Shown: positions 1 to 8,467 of the stretch, piece by piece
How the letters are laid out: the number at the start of each line of letters is the position of its first letter
Numbering within the stretch: position 1 is the stretch's first letter
Assembly: GCA_964546285.1 (NCBI GenBank)
Contig: CAZJJK010000058.1
Span: 1-19,999, forward strand
Direction: 5' to 3'
Length of the DNA: 19,999 nucleotides
Source of the DNA: CAZJJK01 sp964546285
GTDB lineage: Bacteria > Spirochaetota > Spirochaetia > Treponematales > Breznakiellaceae
The notes under the pieces: model-generated
Seen by the model: the letters and a program-made list of their open reading frames with translations, nothing else
Databases searched by the model: none
What the model was told of the DNA's origin: nothing
Program-made: the position numbers and the translations under genes

Positions 1-1491
1 CTAATGAGTTTTTGGACTGTAGGTGAAGAGCTGTACCTGACTTCCGCTACCGAAGACGGAAAAACATACCGTATGAAACTCGTTAAAGGGAACCCAGGAT
101 ACTCTATCTCTGAACCTAAATCACTTATAGCTTGGCGTGGCACGGAACTGTTAATTAAGCCGCTACTCCCCGGTATCCGTTCTTTGTCAGGCGAACGTAT
201 CCAAAACTATCTCGCCTCTGAATTACGAGACCGTATCTCCAAAAGCGGCGTTCGTATACTTATTGTAGACAAAGCGGCTCATAAAGAAATAATTGTGGAA
301 CCGCGCCGTTTTTCAGGCCGCTTACTCCACAACCTACCATCTATCCGCAGTCCCTTTGGTGACATCTACTGCGAACTGTATATGAATGAGCCCTCTCCAG
401 ACAATGAATTAGGCTTATACAAAAACGGCACTCGCGTATTATCCAATCTTTCCGTCCTGGATGGTTTTGATACAGCGCCTTGGAATAGCCCATATTTAGA
501 GGGTATTATCGATTGTTCCTATATTCAGTTAACCCCTGGCACCCGTGACGGTATTATTCGTGATAACGCCTTTGATAACCTAATAGATACCCTGAAACCG
601 CTCGGCGAGTGGTTGGAAGGGGAACTGGCGGAAATGAAAAAAGCGGAAGAAGAAACAGCTAGCAAGGCAATACTCCACCGCGTTACAAAGGCCTTTAGAG
701 ACGCTTTCGCCTTCCTTGCTGATGAGCAATACGCCTGGATGGCTACTGGTAAAAAAAAACACCAGCAAGCAAACACTCCTGGCAACGAGACAGTGAACGA
801 AGCTGAAATATCCAAGGCTACACTAGACGAAGATATCGTAGAAGGCGCACTAATCAATAACGACAACGAGACTTCGCTAGCGGATGAACAGCGGGCTTTT
901 TTTGATTACCCCGGACCTCTGCGTAAAATAACGATAATCCCAGCCAAAGCGGTAATCCCGGTTGGCGGCGAACGAAAATTACGCGTTCTCTGTCGCGACC
1001 GTAAAGGCAAACGAATCGATAGCGGCGTAAAATTCGATTGGGCTATAGCCGAAGGCTCTGGCGAGCTTGTGGAGGATGGGGCCTACGCGCTATTCAAAGC
1101 TGGATCTGAACCGGGAGTAAGCCGTCTCAGTTGCTCCGCTACCGACGGTAAAAATTCGGCGGAAGCGGAAGCTTATCTTACGGTAACCGCGGAACTCGTT
1201 TCACAAGACAGCGTGGCGGCGGGAACCGGTAAGGGACTTCCCGGCTATACCTATCAGAGAGCTAGCGGCGAACTATGGCGTAGCCGTTATGACCCAGAAA
1301 CAAATATTATCACTATCAATAACGGCCATTCGGATTTTATCTTCGCTTCCAAACTTAGGATGCGGCATCTTCGCTATATCGCGCGTTTATTCGCGAAAGA
1401 ATTGATTCTTTTTAATTTCCCTGGCATAGCTCAAGACGAGGCGCTAGAGAGAATGACAGAACTACTTCTCTACTTAGACGAATGCTTATAG
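1..1491 (+). CDS. GHKL/HSP90-like ATPase with Ig-like domain, 5'-truncated
   Basis: The frame is open to the left window edge, so the N-terminus is missing. Numbering here starts at the ATG at position 4. Residues 1-110 (GLMSFW-like start, then GTELLI, then ELRDRI) resemble the second half of a GHKL (gyrase/HSP90/MutL) nucleotide-binding domain, so the catalytic N, G1 and G2 boxes should lie just upstream. Residues 110-215 resemble the middle domain of HSP90-like bacterial ATPases (SPYLEGIIDC, then LTPGTRDGI). A charged helical stretch and a low-complexity acidic linker follow (about 205-300). Residues 305-397 look like a bacterial Ig-like beta-sandwich domain, and a conserved-looking tail (415-495) ends the protein. 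No signal peptide or membrane segment is visible, so it is probably cytoplasmic. Its partner is unknown; a chaperone- or MutL-like conformational ATPase is the nearest analogy. Family call is moderate, function unknown. Confidence 0.6.
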   Translation, partial: LMSFWTVGEELYLTSATEDGKTYRMKLVKGNPGYSISEPKSLIAWRGTELLIKPLLPGIRSLSGERIQNYLASELRDRISKSGVRILIVDKAAHKEIIVEPRRFSGRLLHNLPSIRSPFGDIYCELYMNEPSPDNELGLYKNGTRVLSNLSVLDGFDTAPWNSPYLEGIIDCSYIQLTPGTRDGIIRDNAFDNLIDTLKPLGEWLEGELAEMKKAEEETASKAILHRVTKAFRDAFAFLADEQYAWMATGKKKHQQANTPGNETVNEAEISKATLDEDIVEGALINNDNETSLADEQRAFFDYPGPLRKITIIPAKAVIPVGGERKLRVLCRDRKGKRIDSGVKFDWAIAEGSGELVEDGAYALFKAGSEPGVSRLSCSATDGKNSAEAEAYLTVTAELVSQDSVAAGTGKGLPGYTYQRASGELWRSRYDPETNIITINNGHSDFIFASKLRMRHLRYIARLFAKELILFNFPGIAQDEALERMTELLLYLDECL

Positions 1492-1859
1492 CGGCAAACG
1501 AAACGTTTTAGGTTTGGGCTCTGGAATACGCGTTATATTTCAGGAGTATGGGCTAAATAACGATAAAATCTTTAGCGGCGACGCTGATATCTAACGTTAA
1601 ACGCTTTCCCCTTGAAACAACAGGCAAAGATCGCCCGAAAAGATACACGAGCAAACATCTTCCGGCTCACGGCCAAGCCCATAAACACCACTAGATTTAA
1701 CAACGAAAGAACTAATAGGTGAATACGATTGCTCTGCGGATATCTCTTTATTCGTTTTTGTAAAGAATCCTTCCTCTTCTTCCGCCATTTCCGTTAAACA
1801 TCCATTTTTAAACGGCTTACCACTTCGATTCCGTTCCTTTACGCAAAGAAACCGTTCCG
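1492..1859. other. gene-free gap between convergent genes
   Basis: This 368-base stretch lies between the convergent ends of the GHKL ATPase gene and ade. I see no RNA gene in it. One short reverse-strand reading frame (1788-1597, 63 codons) lacks a ribosome binding site and resembles nothing known. The only clear structure is the small hairpin at 1854-1869 that overlaps the ade stop codon. Confidence 0.6.
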
Positions 1860-1869
1860 CTAACGGAAC
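1854..1869 (-). terminator. possible weak terminator hairpin at end of ade
   Basis: GTTCCG-CTAA-CGGAAC is a perfect 6-bp stem with a 4-nt loop, and the ade stop codon (1860-1862) sits in it. In the ade sense it is followed only by a weak T-rich stretch (GGTTTCTTTG), so termination is plausible but not convincing. Confidence 0.3.
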
Positions 1870-3578
1870 AGCTCCACCCTCGTAAATTTATCCACATCAA
1901 CCAAACCCCGGTCTGTTAATTTCAGCGAGGGAATAACCGGCAAGGCCATAAAAGAAAGAGTCATAAGCGTATCAGCGGAGGCGCCCCCCCTGTCGGCGAA
2001 ATAGCGGTCAAACGCGTCCATTCTAGCAATGGTTTCATCGGCGGATAATAAACTCATAAGGCCCGCTACGGGCAGGGGTAGATCCACCAGCACTTCGTCG
2101 CCTTGCGTGGCCACTAAACCGCCGCCTATCTTATTAAGGTGCCGGGCAGCCTTAAATATCGATTTATCATCTACCCCAGCGATAATCAAATTATGCGAAT
2201 CATGGCTTATCGTTGAACCGATAGCTCCGCTCTTAAGCCCCAAGCCCTGGATAAAGCCCCTGCCTATTTGACCGCTACCTCGGTGACGTTCAATAACATA
2301 TAGACGGAGCAAGTCTCGCGTTGGATCGGATAAGCAATACCCGGCTTCATCGATCAGAGGCTCAAGCCAGCGCTCTCCCGTGATTAAGCTGCCAATCTCA
2401 GCGACAATAACGCGCGCCTGCTTCCCTTGTTTCTTAATACCAAAATCGCTTTCCTCTAACCACTTGATATTTACCGAGTCGCGCGGAATATCTTTAACTT
2501 CTTCCTTTTTATCTATCAAATGACCATCGCGCGCTACTAGACGACCATCCTTAAAAACCGCCGCCACTCGGAATCCCTTCAGATCATCCAACAAGTTTAT
2601 GTCAGCTTTAAAACCAGGCGCGATCGCGCCGATATTCGGAAGACAGTACCGCTCAGCTGGGTTGAGGCTTGCCATTCGTATCGCGTCTATCGCATTGACG
2701 CCCCCAGCCACTAAAAGGCGAAGCATACGATCGATATGACCCTCACGCTTAAGATCACCGGGATGACGATCATCAGAACAAAGCAGGAACCGCCGGGCAT
2801 TAGCTGGCGTAACAGCCGCGGCCAAGACTGCCAAATCCCGCGCCGCCGAGCCCTCTCGGATCATGACCCATAGACCCTTTGATAGCTTCTCCCGAGCCTC
2901 ATCAGCCGTCGTGGATTCATGATCGCTTTTTATACCGACAGCGGCATAGGCTGACAGGACGCGGCCGCGCAAGCCCGGAGCATGCCCTTCCAAAGCTTTT
3001 CTCGCGGCCTTGAATAGAGCGATCTTATCCATAAGACTAGGCTCACCAGCCAATACCCCAGGGTAATTCATTACCTCGCCCAAGCCCAAAACCCGTTCGT
3101 CATTGACGAAACGATGCATATCCGCGGCAAAGAAATCCGCCCCAGCACTATCAAAACTAGTAGCTGGCACGCAGGATGGAAGAGTGAAAAACACGCGAAG
3201 CGGTAAACCCTCTGAGGCATGCAACATATAAACCATACCGTCATAGCCCATAACATTGACTATCTCATGCGGGTCAGCAATCACAGCGGTCGTTCCACGC
3301 GGAACCGCTAGTGAAGCGTATTCGGCGGGAATAAGTAGAGACGATTCAATATGAACATGGGAATCAATAAAACCGGGAACCATATAGCGGCCGCCGGCAT
3401 CGTAGCTTTCTATCGCCGCCAATCCATCGTTCACGCCAACGAAAACACCATCTTTTATCGCGACCACGGAATCGTTACATATTGTTCCGGAAAATACGTC
3501 AACTAAGCGACAATTTTCAATAAGAAGATCACAGGGTATTTCTCCCAGAGCGGCTTTGGTCAATCCGGAGTTCGGCAT
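1860..3578 (-). CDS. ade: adenine deaminase
   Basis: This enzyme of 572 residues hydrolyses adenine to hypoxanthine and ammonia in the cytoplasm. It belongs to the amidohydrolase-type adenine deaminases and has the family's usual length. Visible motifs are the metal-binding HVH in IDSHVHIESS (H74, H76), GTTAVIADPHE (95-105), GEVMNYPG (E168), GHAPGL (H199), SDHEST (H220, E221), MIREGSAARD (239-248) and the SDDRHP aspartates (D269, D270). The C-terminal half is the Ade-specific domain. The ATG is preceded by GGAGG at good spacing. It is the last gene of the purine cluster, about 170 bases after the HD-domain gene, and may have its own promoter in that gap. In context it would feed hypoxanthine to the phosphoribosyltransferase at 4282-4806. 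Confidence in the call is high. Confidence 0.96.
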   Translation of the reverse strand: MPNSGLTKAALGEIPCDLLIENCRLVDVFSGTICNDSVVAIKDGVFVGVNDGLAAIESYDAGGRYMVPGFIDSHVHIESSLLIPAEYASLAVPRGTTAVIADPHEIVNVMGYDGMVYMLHASEGLPLRVFFTLPSCVPATSFDSAGADFFAADMHRFVNDERVLGLGEVMNYPGVLAGEPSLMDKIALFKAARKALEGHAPGLRGRVLSAYAAVGIKSDHESTTADEAREKLSKGLWVMIREGSAARDLAVLAAAVTPANARRFLLCSDDRHPGDLKREGHIDRMLRLLVAGGVNAIDAIRMASLNPAERYCLPNIGAIAPGFKADINLLDDLKGFRVAAVFKDGRLVARDGHLIDKKEEVKDIPRDSVNIKWLEESDFGIKKQGKQARVIVAEIGSLITGERWLEPLIDEAGYCLSDPTRDLLRLYVIERHRGSGQIGRGFIQGLGLKSGAIGSTISHDSHNLIIAGVDDKSIFKAARHLNKIGGGLVATQGDEVLVDLPLPVAGLMSLLSADETIARMDAFDRYFADRGGASADTLMTLSFMALPVIPSLKLTDRGLVDVDKFTRVELFR

Positions 3579-3605
3579 AAGCGTCCTCCATATACATTTC
3601 TATCC

Positions 3606-3634
3606 AGTCTAGTCCCAGGTAGAACTAGGCGCAA
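3606..3634 (-). promoter_or_regulatory. candidate promoter for ade
   Basis: On the reverse strand TTGCGC (3634-3629) and TAGACT (3611-3606) are separated by exactly 17 bases, and the ade ATG lies about 28 bases downstream. Both boxes match sigma-70 consensus only in part. It would allow ade to be transcribed apart from the upstream operon. Confidence 0.33.
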
Positions 3635-3751
3635 CCTTAATATGCCTTTATAGCCGCGTATTGTAATGATACATATTTAATAGCGGGAATGAAAAAGCCC
3701 CGGATTTGAGCGTCGCGGCACAGATAAAGATAAACCCAAGCGCAGCGGTTT

Positions 3752-4261
3752 CTATATGAAACCTAATCCTTTTCCCGCTAATAATGAGGCGTACATTTCT
3801 CGGACAGATACAATTTTATCGGCTAAGCATACAATCAGACTTTCCGGATACTTTGGCGGAATGATAGTCAGCGGCCACATATGCCTTAGTATGCAATCCC
3901 GTTCTACAGCGGATAAGGGACCAAAACGATCTTCCGCGTTCCGCAAAGCTTCATCGGGGTGGTCAAAGCCATGAAGCCCGCCGGACCGAGGCCGAGCAAG
4001 CCGCCAATTATAAAAGAAAAAATCGTGTAACAACGCGCCATGAATCAATTCATCCAGCCGGCGCGCGCCAAACATTTTCGCTAAGCGTAAGGACACGATA
4101 GTTACCGCCAAGATATGATCAGCCAAACTACCATCGTGATGACGTATCTTTTTTAGAGCTTGAAACTCTTTGGTAGATATTATCGTCGCGCCGAAAATCA
4201 AAATTTCAGCCGGAAGAGTTCGTGATCTATCAGCTTCCACCGCTACCTTTACTTCCCTCAT
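3752..4261 (-). CDS. HD-domain phosphohydrolase family protein
   Basis: A 169-residue soluble protein with the HD superfamily metal-site pattern: H49 (LADHIL), the H79-D80 doublet (GALLHDFF), further histidines H97, H101 (FDHPDEA) and H127 (LRHMWPLT), and D148 (CLADK). This resembles the small bacterial HD proteins annotated only as HD-domain or phosphohydrolase proteins, whose substrate is generally unknown. The family hydrolyses phosphate mono- or diesters, often of nucleotides. The ATG follows GGAGA closely. The gene starts 20 bases after the phosphoribosyltransferase stop and points the same way, so it is probably co-transcribed. A role in nucleotide turnover or dephosphorylation within purine salvage is an inference from position only. 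Confidence 0.78.
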   Translation of the reverse strand: MREVKVAVEADRSRTLPAEILIFGATIISTKEFQALKKIRHHDGSLADHILAVTIVSLRLAKMFGARRLDELIHGALLHDFFFYNWRLARPRSGGLHGFDHPDEALRNAEDRFGPLSAVERDCILRHMWPLTIIPPKYPESLIVCLADKIVSVREMYASLLAGKGLGFI

Positions 4262-4281
4262 TCTCCAGCCCCCGACACAGC

Positions 4282-4806
4282 CTATTCCAGCCCCTTAGCG
4301 TGGATATCGATATCTAGCGCGTCCCAGGGATATTTTATCCATACATCAGGTATAGAGGCCCCTTCATAAACTGTCGTTACACAAGCGGGATAAGCAGCCA
4401 ATTTCCGTTTATCCTTTTGATGCAGAACGGCTACGCGAATTTCCGCTAAAGCGTTTTTCGCTAGTTCATTAACGCAGTAAGCGAGTGTTATTCGGGTATC
4501 ATCCACCTCATCGACTAATAAAACCTTTTTCCCAGACAGTTTGCGTTCCACTTCATCGATCCATTGCACCTTTAGCGGCACCGGTATCGATAAAGCGTTA
4601 TCGAAATAACGGCGCAAACCAACAACATAAATATCCTTTTTCAAATAGGTTTTAAGAATACGCGCTGGAATAAAACCGCCGGAGGCGATAGCCACAATTA
4701 AGTCAGGTTCCCAAGCGGAAACCGCGATATCGCGGGCTATCTTAGCTACAAGTTTATGAACTTCGGCGTATTGAACAAACAGCTTACTCAAGCTAGCGTT
4801 CTCCAC
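4282..4806 (-). CDS. purine phosphoribosyltransferase (hypoxanthine/guanine/xanthine type)
   Basis: This cytoplasmic protein of up to 174 residues transfers ribose 5-phosphate from PRPP to a purine base. It has the type I phosphoribosyltransferase fold signatures: DLIVAIASGGFIPARIL (35-51) and the PRPP-binding loop VLLVDEVDDTRITL (95-108), with adjacent acidic residues, then a C-terminal WIKYPWD (156-162) typical of Gpt/HPT-like members. Next to adenine deaminase, hypoxanthine is the likeliest base, giving IMP. The start is uncertain. The GTG at 4806 overlaps the upstream permease by 14 bases and has only a weak ribosome binding site. A TTG at 4791 lies just after the permease stop, 9 bases after GGAG. 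Either way translation is probably coupled to the permease. An exact base preference cannot be read from the sequence. Confidence 0.88.
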   Translation of the reverse strand: MENASLSKLFVQYAEVHKLVAKIARDIAVSAWEPDLIVAIASGGFIPARILKTYLKKDIYVVGLRRYFDNALSIPVPLKVQWIDEVERKLSGKKVLLVDEVDDTRITLAYCVNELAKNALAEIRVAVLHQKDKRKLAAYPACVTTVYEGASIPDVWIKYPWDALDIDIHAKGLE

Positions 4807-5719
4807 GTTTATATGGCTCGCCCAGAGTCGCCGGAGCGAAAAGACTCCTGTTGTTTTTCCTTAAACCGGACAGCGCCAAAGCGCTTAGTGTCGCGACATA
4901 GGGTAACATACTAAGAATACTGGGCGGAAGCCCAAGCGGTTGCAGCAAGTACTGAAGAACAAAGATTCCACCAAATAATAAAGCGCCCCAAAAAGCCCGA
5001 AGCGGGTTCCACAAAGAAAATATAGTCAAAGCTATCACTATCCAGCCACGCCCGCCAGACATGTTTTCCGTCCAACTAGCTGAATAAGATAGAGACAACT
5101 GAGCGCCAGCTAAAGCGGCCAAAGCGCCTCCGCCCATAACGCACAGCCATTTAATCAAGTTTACACGAACCCCAAGAGCATCCGTAGCCTTAGGATTTTC
5201 GCCTACCGCTTTTATTTTAAGACCAACTCTAGTTTTAGAAAGAAAAAACCACAGGGCTATACCGATGAAAACCGATAGATAAAAGAAGGGATCCTGAGAA
5301 AACAAAACCCTTCCAAAGACTGGAATATCCGAAAGACCGCCAAAATCCACAGCGCCTAAACGTTGTACGGCCGCACGGCCGACAAAGGGCTTCCCCCACA
5401 TACCGGCGGCACCGGTACCGATCATAGTCAAGGCTAACCCTGACACAACTTGATTAGCCCTAAAAGTAACCGTAACTAGAGCATGAATCGCGGCTAAAAA
5501 AGCGCCCGCGATCAATGCGACCCCGATACCAACCCAGGCGGACCCGGAAACACCGGTAGCCGCAAAGCCCGCGAATGCCCCAAAAGCCACTAAGCCTTCC
5601 ATCCCAAGATTTAATATACCAGCGCGTTCGGTTAATATTTCTCCTAAGGTGGCTAGATAGAGAGGCGCGGCGAAAATCAAGCTTCGTTGTAGCACAGACA
5701 GGACCAGTTCGTTAGCCAT
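4793..5719 (-). CDS. BMP-type nucleoside/purine ABC transporter permease, second subunit
   Basis: Integral inner-membrane permease of the BPD_transp_2 family, 308 residues from the chosen start. It is hydrophobic throughout, with about eight to ten predicted membrane segments and the family's N-terminal TLGEILTERAGILNLGMEG stretch, which marks the shorter of the two permeases in BMP-type importers (NupQ/YufQ-like, PnrE-like). I chose the ATG at 5719. It overlaps the stop of the upstream permease by 8 bases (ATGGCTAA) and has GTGAGG six bases before it. A TTG at 5743 would add eight residues but has no better site. Its 3' end overlaps the phosphoribosyltransferase gene. It should pair with the other permease to form the channel. 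Confidence 0.92.
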   Translation of the reverse strand: MANELVLSVLQRSLIFAAPLYLATLGEILTERAGILNLGMEGLVAFGAFAGFAATGVSGSAWVGIGVALIAGAFLAAIHALVTVTFRANQVVSGLALTMIGTGAAGMWGKPFVGRAAVQRLGAVDFGGLSDIPVFGRVLFSQDPFFYLSVFIGIALWFFLSKTRVGLKIKAVGENPKATDALGVRVNLIKWLCVMGGGALAALAGAQLSLSYSASWTENMSGGRGWIVIALTIFSLWNPLRAFWGALLFGGIFVLQYLLQPLGLPPSILSMLPYVATLSALALSGLRKNNRSLFAPATLGEPYKRGER

Positions 5720-6809
5720 GGACTGCCTCACTCCGGCGGACAAGGCGCGGTCTTGTTTTTGTAAAATATTCCCCTATAATAAGAAACATTAAGATGACAC
5801 CTTGAAACACCTGAACGGTAGCCGCCGGTAAACCCAGGGCGATCTGGATGGAGTCGCCGCCTACGATAATTCCGGCAAAAAATAAGGCCGCTAAAGGCAC
5901 AAAACGCGGATCCAAACCCGCTAATCGAGCTACTATAATACCAGTAAACCCATAGCCAGCGGAAATAGTATCGGGATACGTCATATGCCGATGATTAGCC
6001 GCGATCTCCCCAAATCCAGCAAGACCGGCCAAACCGCCCGAAACCAACATCATCAGAATAGTCAGTTTCTTCGCGTCTATTCCGGCATAACGCGCCGCTT
6101 CACGGTTTTCGCCTAAGACGCGGATCTCGTAACCAAATTTTGTCCGGAAAATGAGTAAATAAGCGAGAAGAACGATAACAGCGCTTAAAATTAGCATAAG
6201 ATACGGAATCCGCGTCTGAGGTATCGTTGTCAGCATTGCCTTATCCATCAAATTATCGGTATAGGGAAAGCCATGCTGCGTCTTGCCTCTCCACGGACCC
6301 ACAATCAAAAAACGAACGAATTCAGCCAAGACATAGTTCAGCATAAGGGTAGAAATCGTTTCGTTCATGGAGGTCCAGTTCCGCAACAGGGCGGCTATTA
6401 ATGCCCATATCATACCGCCAACTAAACCAGCCAAGGCCATTAGCGTAATTACAAGCGGGGCTGGCATAGCTGAGGAACCGAGGGTCAACCCCACCCAAGT
6501 AGTTAGACAGGCTCCGGCTAAAATTTGACCTTCGGCTCCAATGTTCCAAAATTTTCCTCGAAAAGCCACGGCAAGGCCTATTCCAACCAAGGTTAAGGGA
6601 ATAGCCCGCGAAATGGTCTCGCCAATACCATAACTCGTCAGGAATCCCGACCGGAATATTCGCCAAAGTCCGACAAGGGGGTCTTTCCCGCTCGCTAAAA
6701 ACACTATCCCCATCGCCAATAAGCCCGCTAATAGACTAGCGGCTAAAATAGTAATACGAGTTAGGATCTTAAGGTCACCACGGTCCTCTTCAATTAGTCG
6801 AACCCTCAT
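5712..6809 (-). CDS. BMP-type nucleoside/purine ABC transporter permease, first subunit
   Basis: A 365-residue integral membrane protein of the BPD_transp_2 family, the longer permease type (NupP/YufP-like). After a short charged N-terminus it has a first membrane helix (about 18-42), then the family motif FRGKFWNIGAEGQ (about 83-95), several more helices, the cytoplasmic coupling stretch RVLGENREAARYAGI, and a helix-rich C-terminus. The ATG has AGGAG five bases upstream and overlaps the ATPase stop as ATGA, so translation is coupled. The 3' end overlaps the next permease by 8 bases. Together these two subunits form the channel for a purine base or nucleoside. Family is certain; substrate is inferred from the linked salvage genes. 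Confidence 0.94.
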   Translation of the reverse strand: MRVRLIEEDRGDLKILTRITILAASLLAGLLAMGIVFLASGKDPLVGLWRIFRSGFLTSYGIGETISRAIPLTLVGIGLAVAFRGKFWNIGAEGQILAGACLTTWVGLTLGSSAMPAPLVITLMALAGLVGGMIWALIAALLRNWTSMNETISTLMLNYVLAEFVRFLIVGPWRGKTQHGFPYTDNLMDKAMLTTIPQTRIPYLMLILSAVIVLLAYLLIFRTKFGYEIRVLGENREAARYAGIDAKKLTILMMLVSGGLAGLAGFGEIAANHRHMTYPDTISAGYGFTGIIVARLAGLDPRFVPLAALFFAGIIVGGDSIQIALGLPAATVQVFQGVILMFLIIGEYFTKTRPRLVRRSEAVHG

Positions 6810-8368
6810 ATTTTCTCCTGGCCGACACCGCTATCGCTCTCAAAGGTGAATTCAGGCAAACGCTTCGCCCCCGCCATCATCAGCCCAAGATCCTCAGCTG
6901 TCGTTTCACCTGGCTTAACAACACCCATAAATTCGCCACGATACATAACCGCTATTCTGTCGCAAAGAGCGAATAATTCATCTAAATCCTCGGATACAAG
7001 CAACACCGCTCCGCCAGTATCTCGCCGTTCTAACAGTTTTTTCCGTATAAATTCCGCCGCGCCGACATCTAAGCCATAGGTCGGGTGACTCGCCACAAGC
7101 AGGGCCGGGTCAGCTTCTATTTCACGTCCAATGATCAGTTTCTGTATATTTCCGCCCGATAGATTACGCATCGGAGCATTTATAGAGGATGCCGCTACCG
7201 AGTATCCGTCAACAACCCGTTCGGCATGCCCCTTAATAAGGTCATAATTTAAGAAAACCACATCTGAAAAAGGTTTAGCGTGATGGCTTTTAAGTACGGA
7301 ATTTTCATAAATTAGCAAATTCGGGACAACACCGAATTTGATCCTCTCTTCCGGGACATGCGCCACACCAAGATTAGACATAACTCGGGCGGATTCCCCG
7401 GTAATGTTCTTACCTTCAAGTAAAACAGCCCCTTCCCTAGGTTTTCTCAGACCAGTAATTGCCTCTACTAATTCACGCTGCCCATTTCCAGACACTCCAG
7501 CGACACCGAAAATTTCATTTCGATATAAAGTAAAAGACACGCCTCTTACCTGTTCGCTACCCCTGTCCCCAACAACTCGAAGCTTACGCACTTCCAGCGT
7601 TTTATCGCCTTGTGGGAGTTCCGCTCGCTTCATTGAAACCGCCACTTCTCGACCAACCATCATGCGCGCCAGTTCGCCACTGCCCACCACAGCAGGATCA
7701 GCTTCGCCGGTAACGACTCCCTTACGCAGAACAATCACTCTTCCACACACGGAAATTATTTCCTGCAACTTATGGCTGATTATAACCGCGGCCTTGCCCT
7801 TAGAAGACAGGACCCTAAGCGTCGCGAATAGTTCTTCCGCCTCCATAGGCGTTAAGACTGAGGTTGGTTCATCCAAAATTAAAAGTTCAGCGCCATACAT
7901 TAGCGCTTTAACGATCTCAACTCTTTGTTGCTCGCCAGCCGACAATTGCCATACGGGCGCAAGGGGGTCCACCTTAAGCCCAAAATATTTTCCAAATTCC
8001 TCAATTTTCTTGGCTGTAGCCTTAGCGGGGAAAAAAAAGGGGGCCTTCTCGTAGCCAAGCGCTACATTTTCCGCGACTGTATGATTTTGCACTAACATAA
8101 AATGCTGATGCACCATACCTATGCCCAAACGCAACGCATCACGGGGCGAATGGATAGCTACCGGCTTGCCGCCGAGTAATATCACACCTTCATCCGCTCG
8201 GTAAAGACCATAAAGGATATTCATCAACGTCGTTTTGCCGGCGCCGTTCTCTCCTAAAAGGCCAAGTATCTCTCCTGGATCAACGCGAAAATTCACCTTC
8301 CGATTAGCGTAGAACCCATTGAAAACCTTGGAGATACCACGCATCTCGATGCCAGCGAAGCCTTCCAC
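6806..8368 (-). CDS. double ABC ATPase of BMP-type nucleoside/purine importer
   Basis: A 520-residue cytoplasmic protein with two fused nucleotide-binding domains, as in NupO/YufO and RbsA-like ATPases. The first domain is complete: Walker A GENGAGKT (39-46), Q-loop VHQHF (86-90), signature LSAGEQQ (142-148), Walker B LLILDEP (162-168), switch H199. The second is degenerate, as usual for the family: GVSGNGQ (291-297) lacks the Walker A lysine, the signature LSGGNIQ (403-409) is kept, and the Walker B region reads VASHPTYGLD with no catalytic glutamate. So only one site should hydrolyse ATP well. The start is GTG with GGGGGA just upstream. It follows the binding-protein gene after a terminator and a structured leader, which would keep its level below that of the binding protein. 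Confidence 0.95.
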   Translation of the reverse strand: MEGFAGIEMRGISKVFNGFYANRKVNFRVDPGEILGLLGENGAGKTTLMNILYGLYRADEGVILLGGKPVAIHSPRDALRLGIGMVHQHFMLVQNHTVAENVALGYEKAPFFFPAKATAKKIEEFGKYFGLKVDPLAPVWQLSAGEQQRVEIVKALMYGAELLILDEPTSVLTPMEAEELFATLRVLSSKGKAAVIISHKLQEIISVCGRVIVLRKGVVTGEADPAVVGSGELARMMVGREVAVSMKRAELPQGDKTLEVRKLRVVGDRGSEQVRGVSFTLYRNEIFGVAGVSGNGQRELVEAITGLRKPREGAVLLEGKNITGESARVMSNLGVAHVPEERIKFGVVPNLLIYENSVLKSHHAKPFSDVVFLNYDLIKGHAERVVDGYSVAASSINAPMRNLSGGNIQKLIIGREIEADPALLVASHPTYGLDVGAAEFIRKKLLERRDTGGAVLLVSEDLDELFALCDRIAVMYRGEFMGVVKPGETTAEDLGLMMAGAKRLPEFTFESDSGVGQEKI

Positions 8369-8372
8369 TGTT

Positions 8373-8420
8373 CCCCCGAAATTTAGTCCGCGGGGCGGTA
8401 AGAACCCGCGGTTGACCGCC
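8373..8420 (-). promoter_or_regulatory. competing-hairpin leader before the importer ATPase
   Basis: In the RNA sense (reverse strand) four segments alternate: GGCGGT (8420-8415), CCGCGGG (8411-8405), ACCGCC (8399-8394) and CCCGCGG (8394-8388). The first pairs with the third and the second with the fourth, so they form either a pseudoknot or two exclusive hairpins. CCCCG (8395-8391) can also pair with the ribosome binding site CGGGG (8378-8374) of the ATPase gene. The pairings are seen directly. A regulatory role is an inference. Confidence 0.4.
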
Positions 8421-8426
8421 TTGTCT

Positions 8427-8459
8427 AAAAAGCCGCGCGCTCTTGGCGCGCGGCTTTTT
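8427..8459 (-). terminator. rho-independent terminator after the binding-protein gene
   Basis: A perfect inverted repeat with 14-nt arms (8427-8440 and 8446-8459) around a 5-nt loop. The core stem is GCCGCGCGC, flanked by A and T runs, so it could stop transcription in either direction. It starts only nine bases after the stop codon of the binding-protein gene and sits before the ATPase gene. Such placement typically gives much more binding protein than transporter core, with readthrough for the rest of the operon. Confidence 0.9.
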
Positions 8460-8467
8460 CCATTTTT

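Noticed and set aside
1597..1788. 63-codon reverse-strand reading frame in the gap after the GHKL gene
   Set aside because: No ribosome binding site, no recognisable domain, and composition like the surrounding noncoding sequence.
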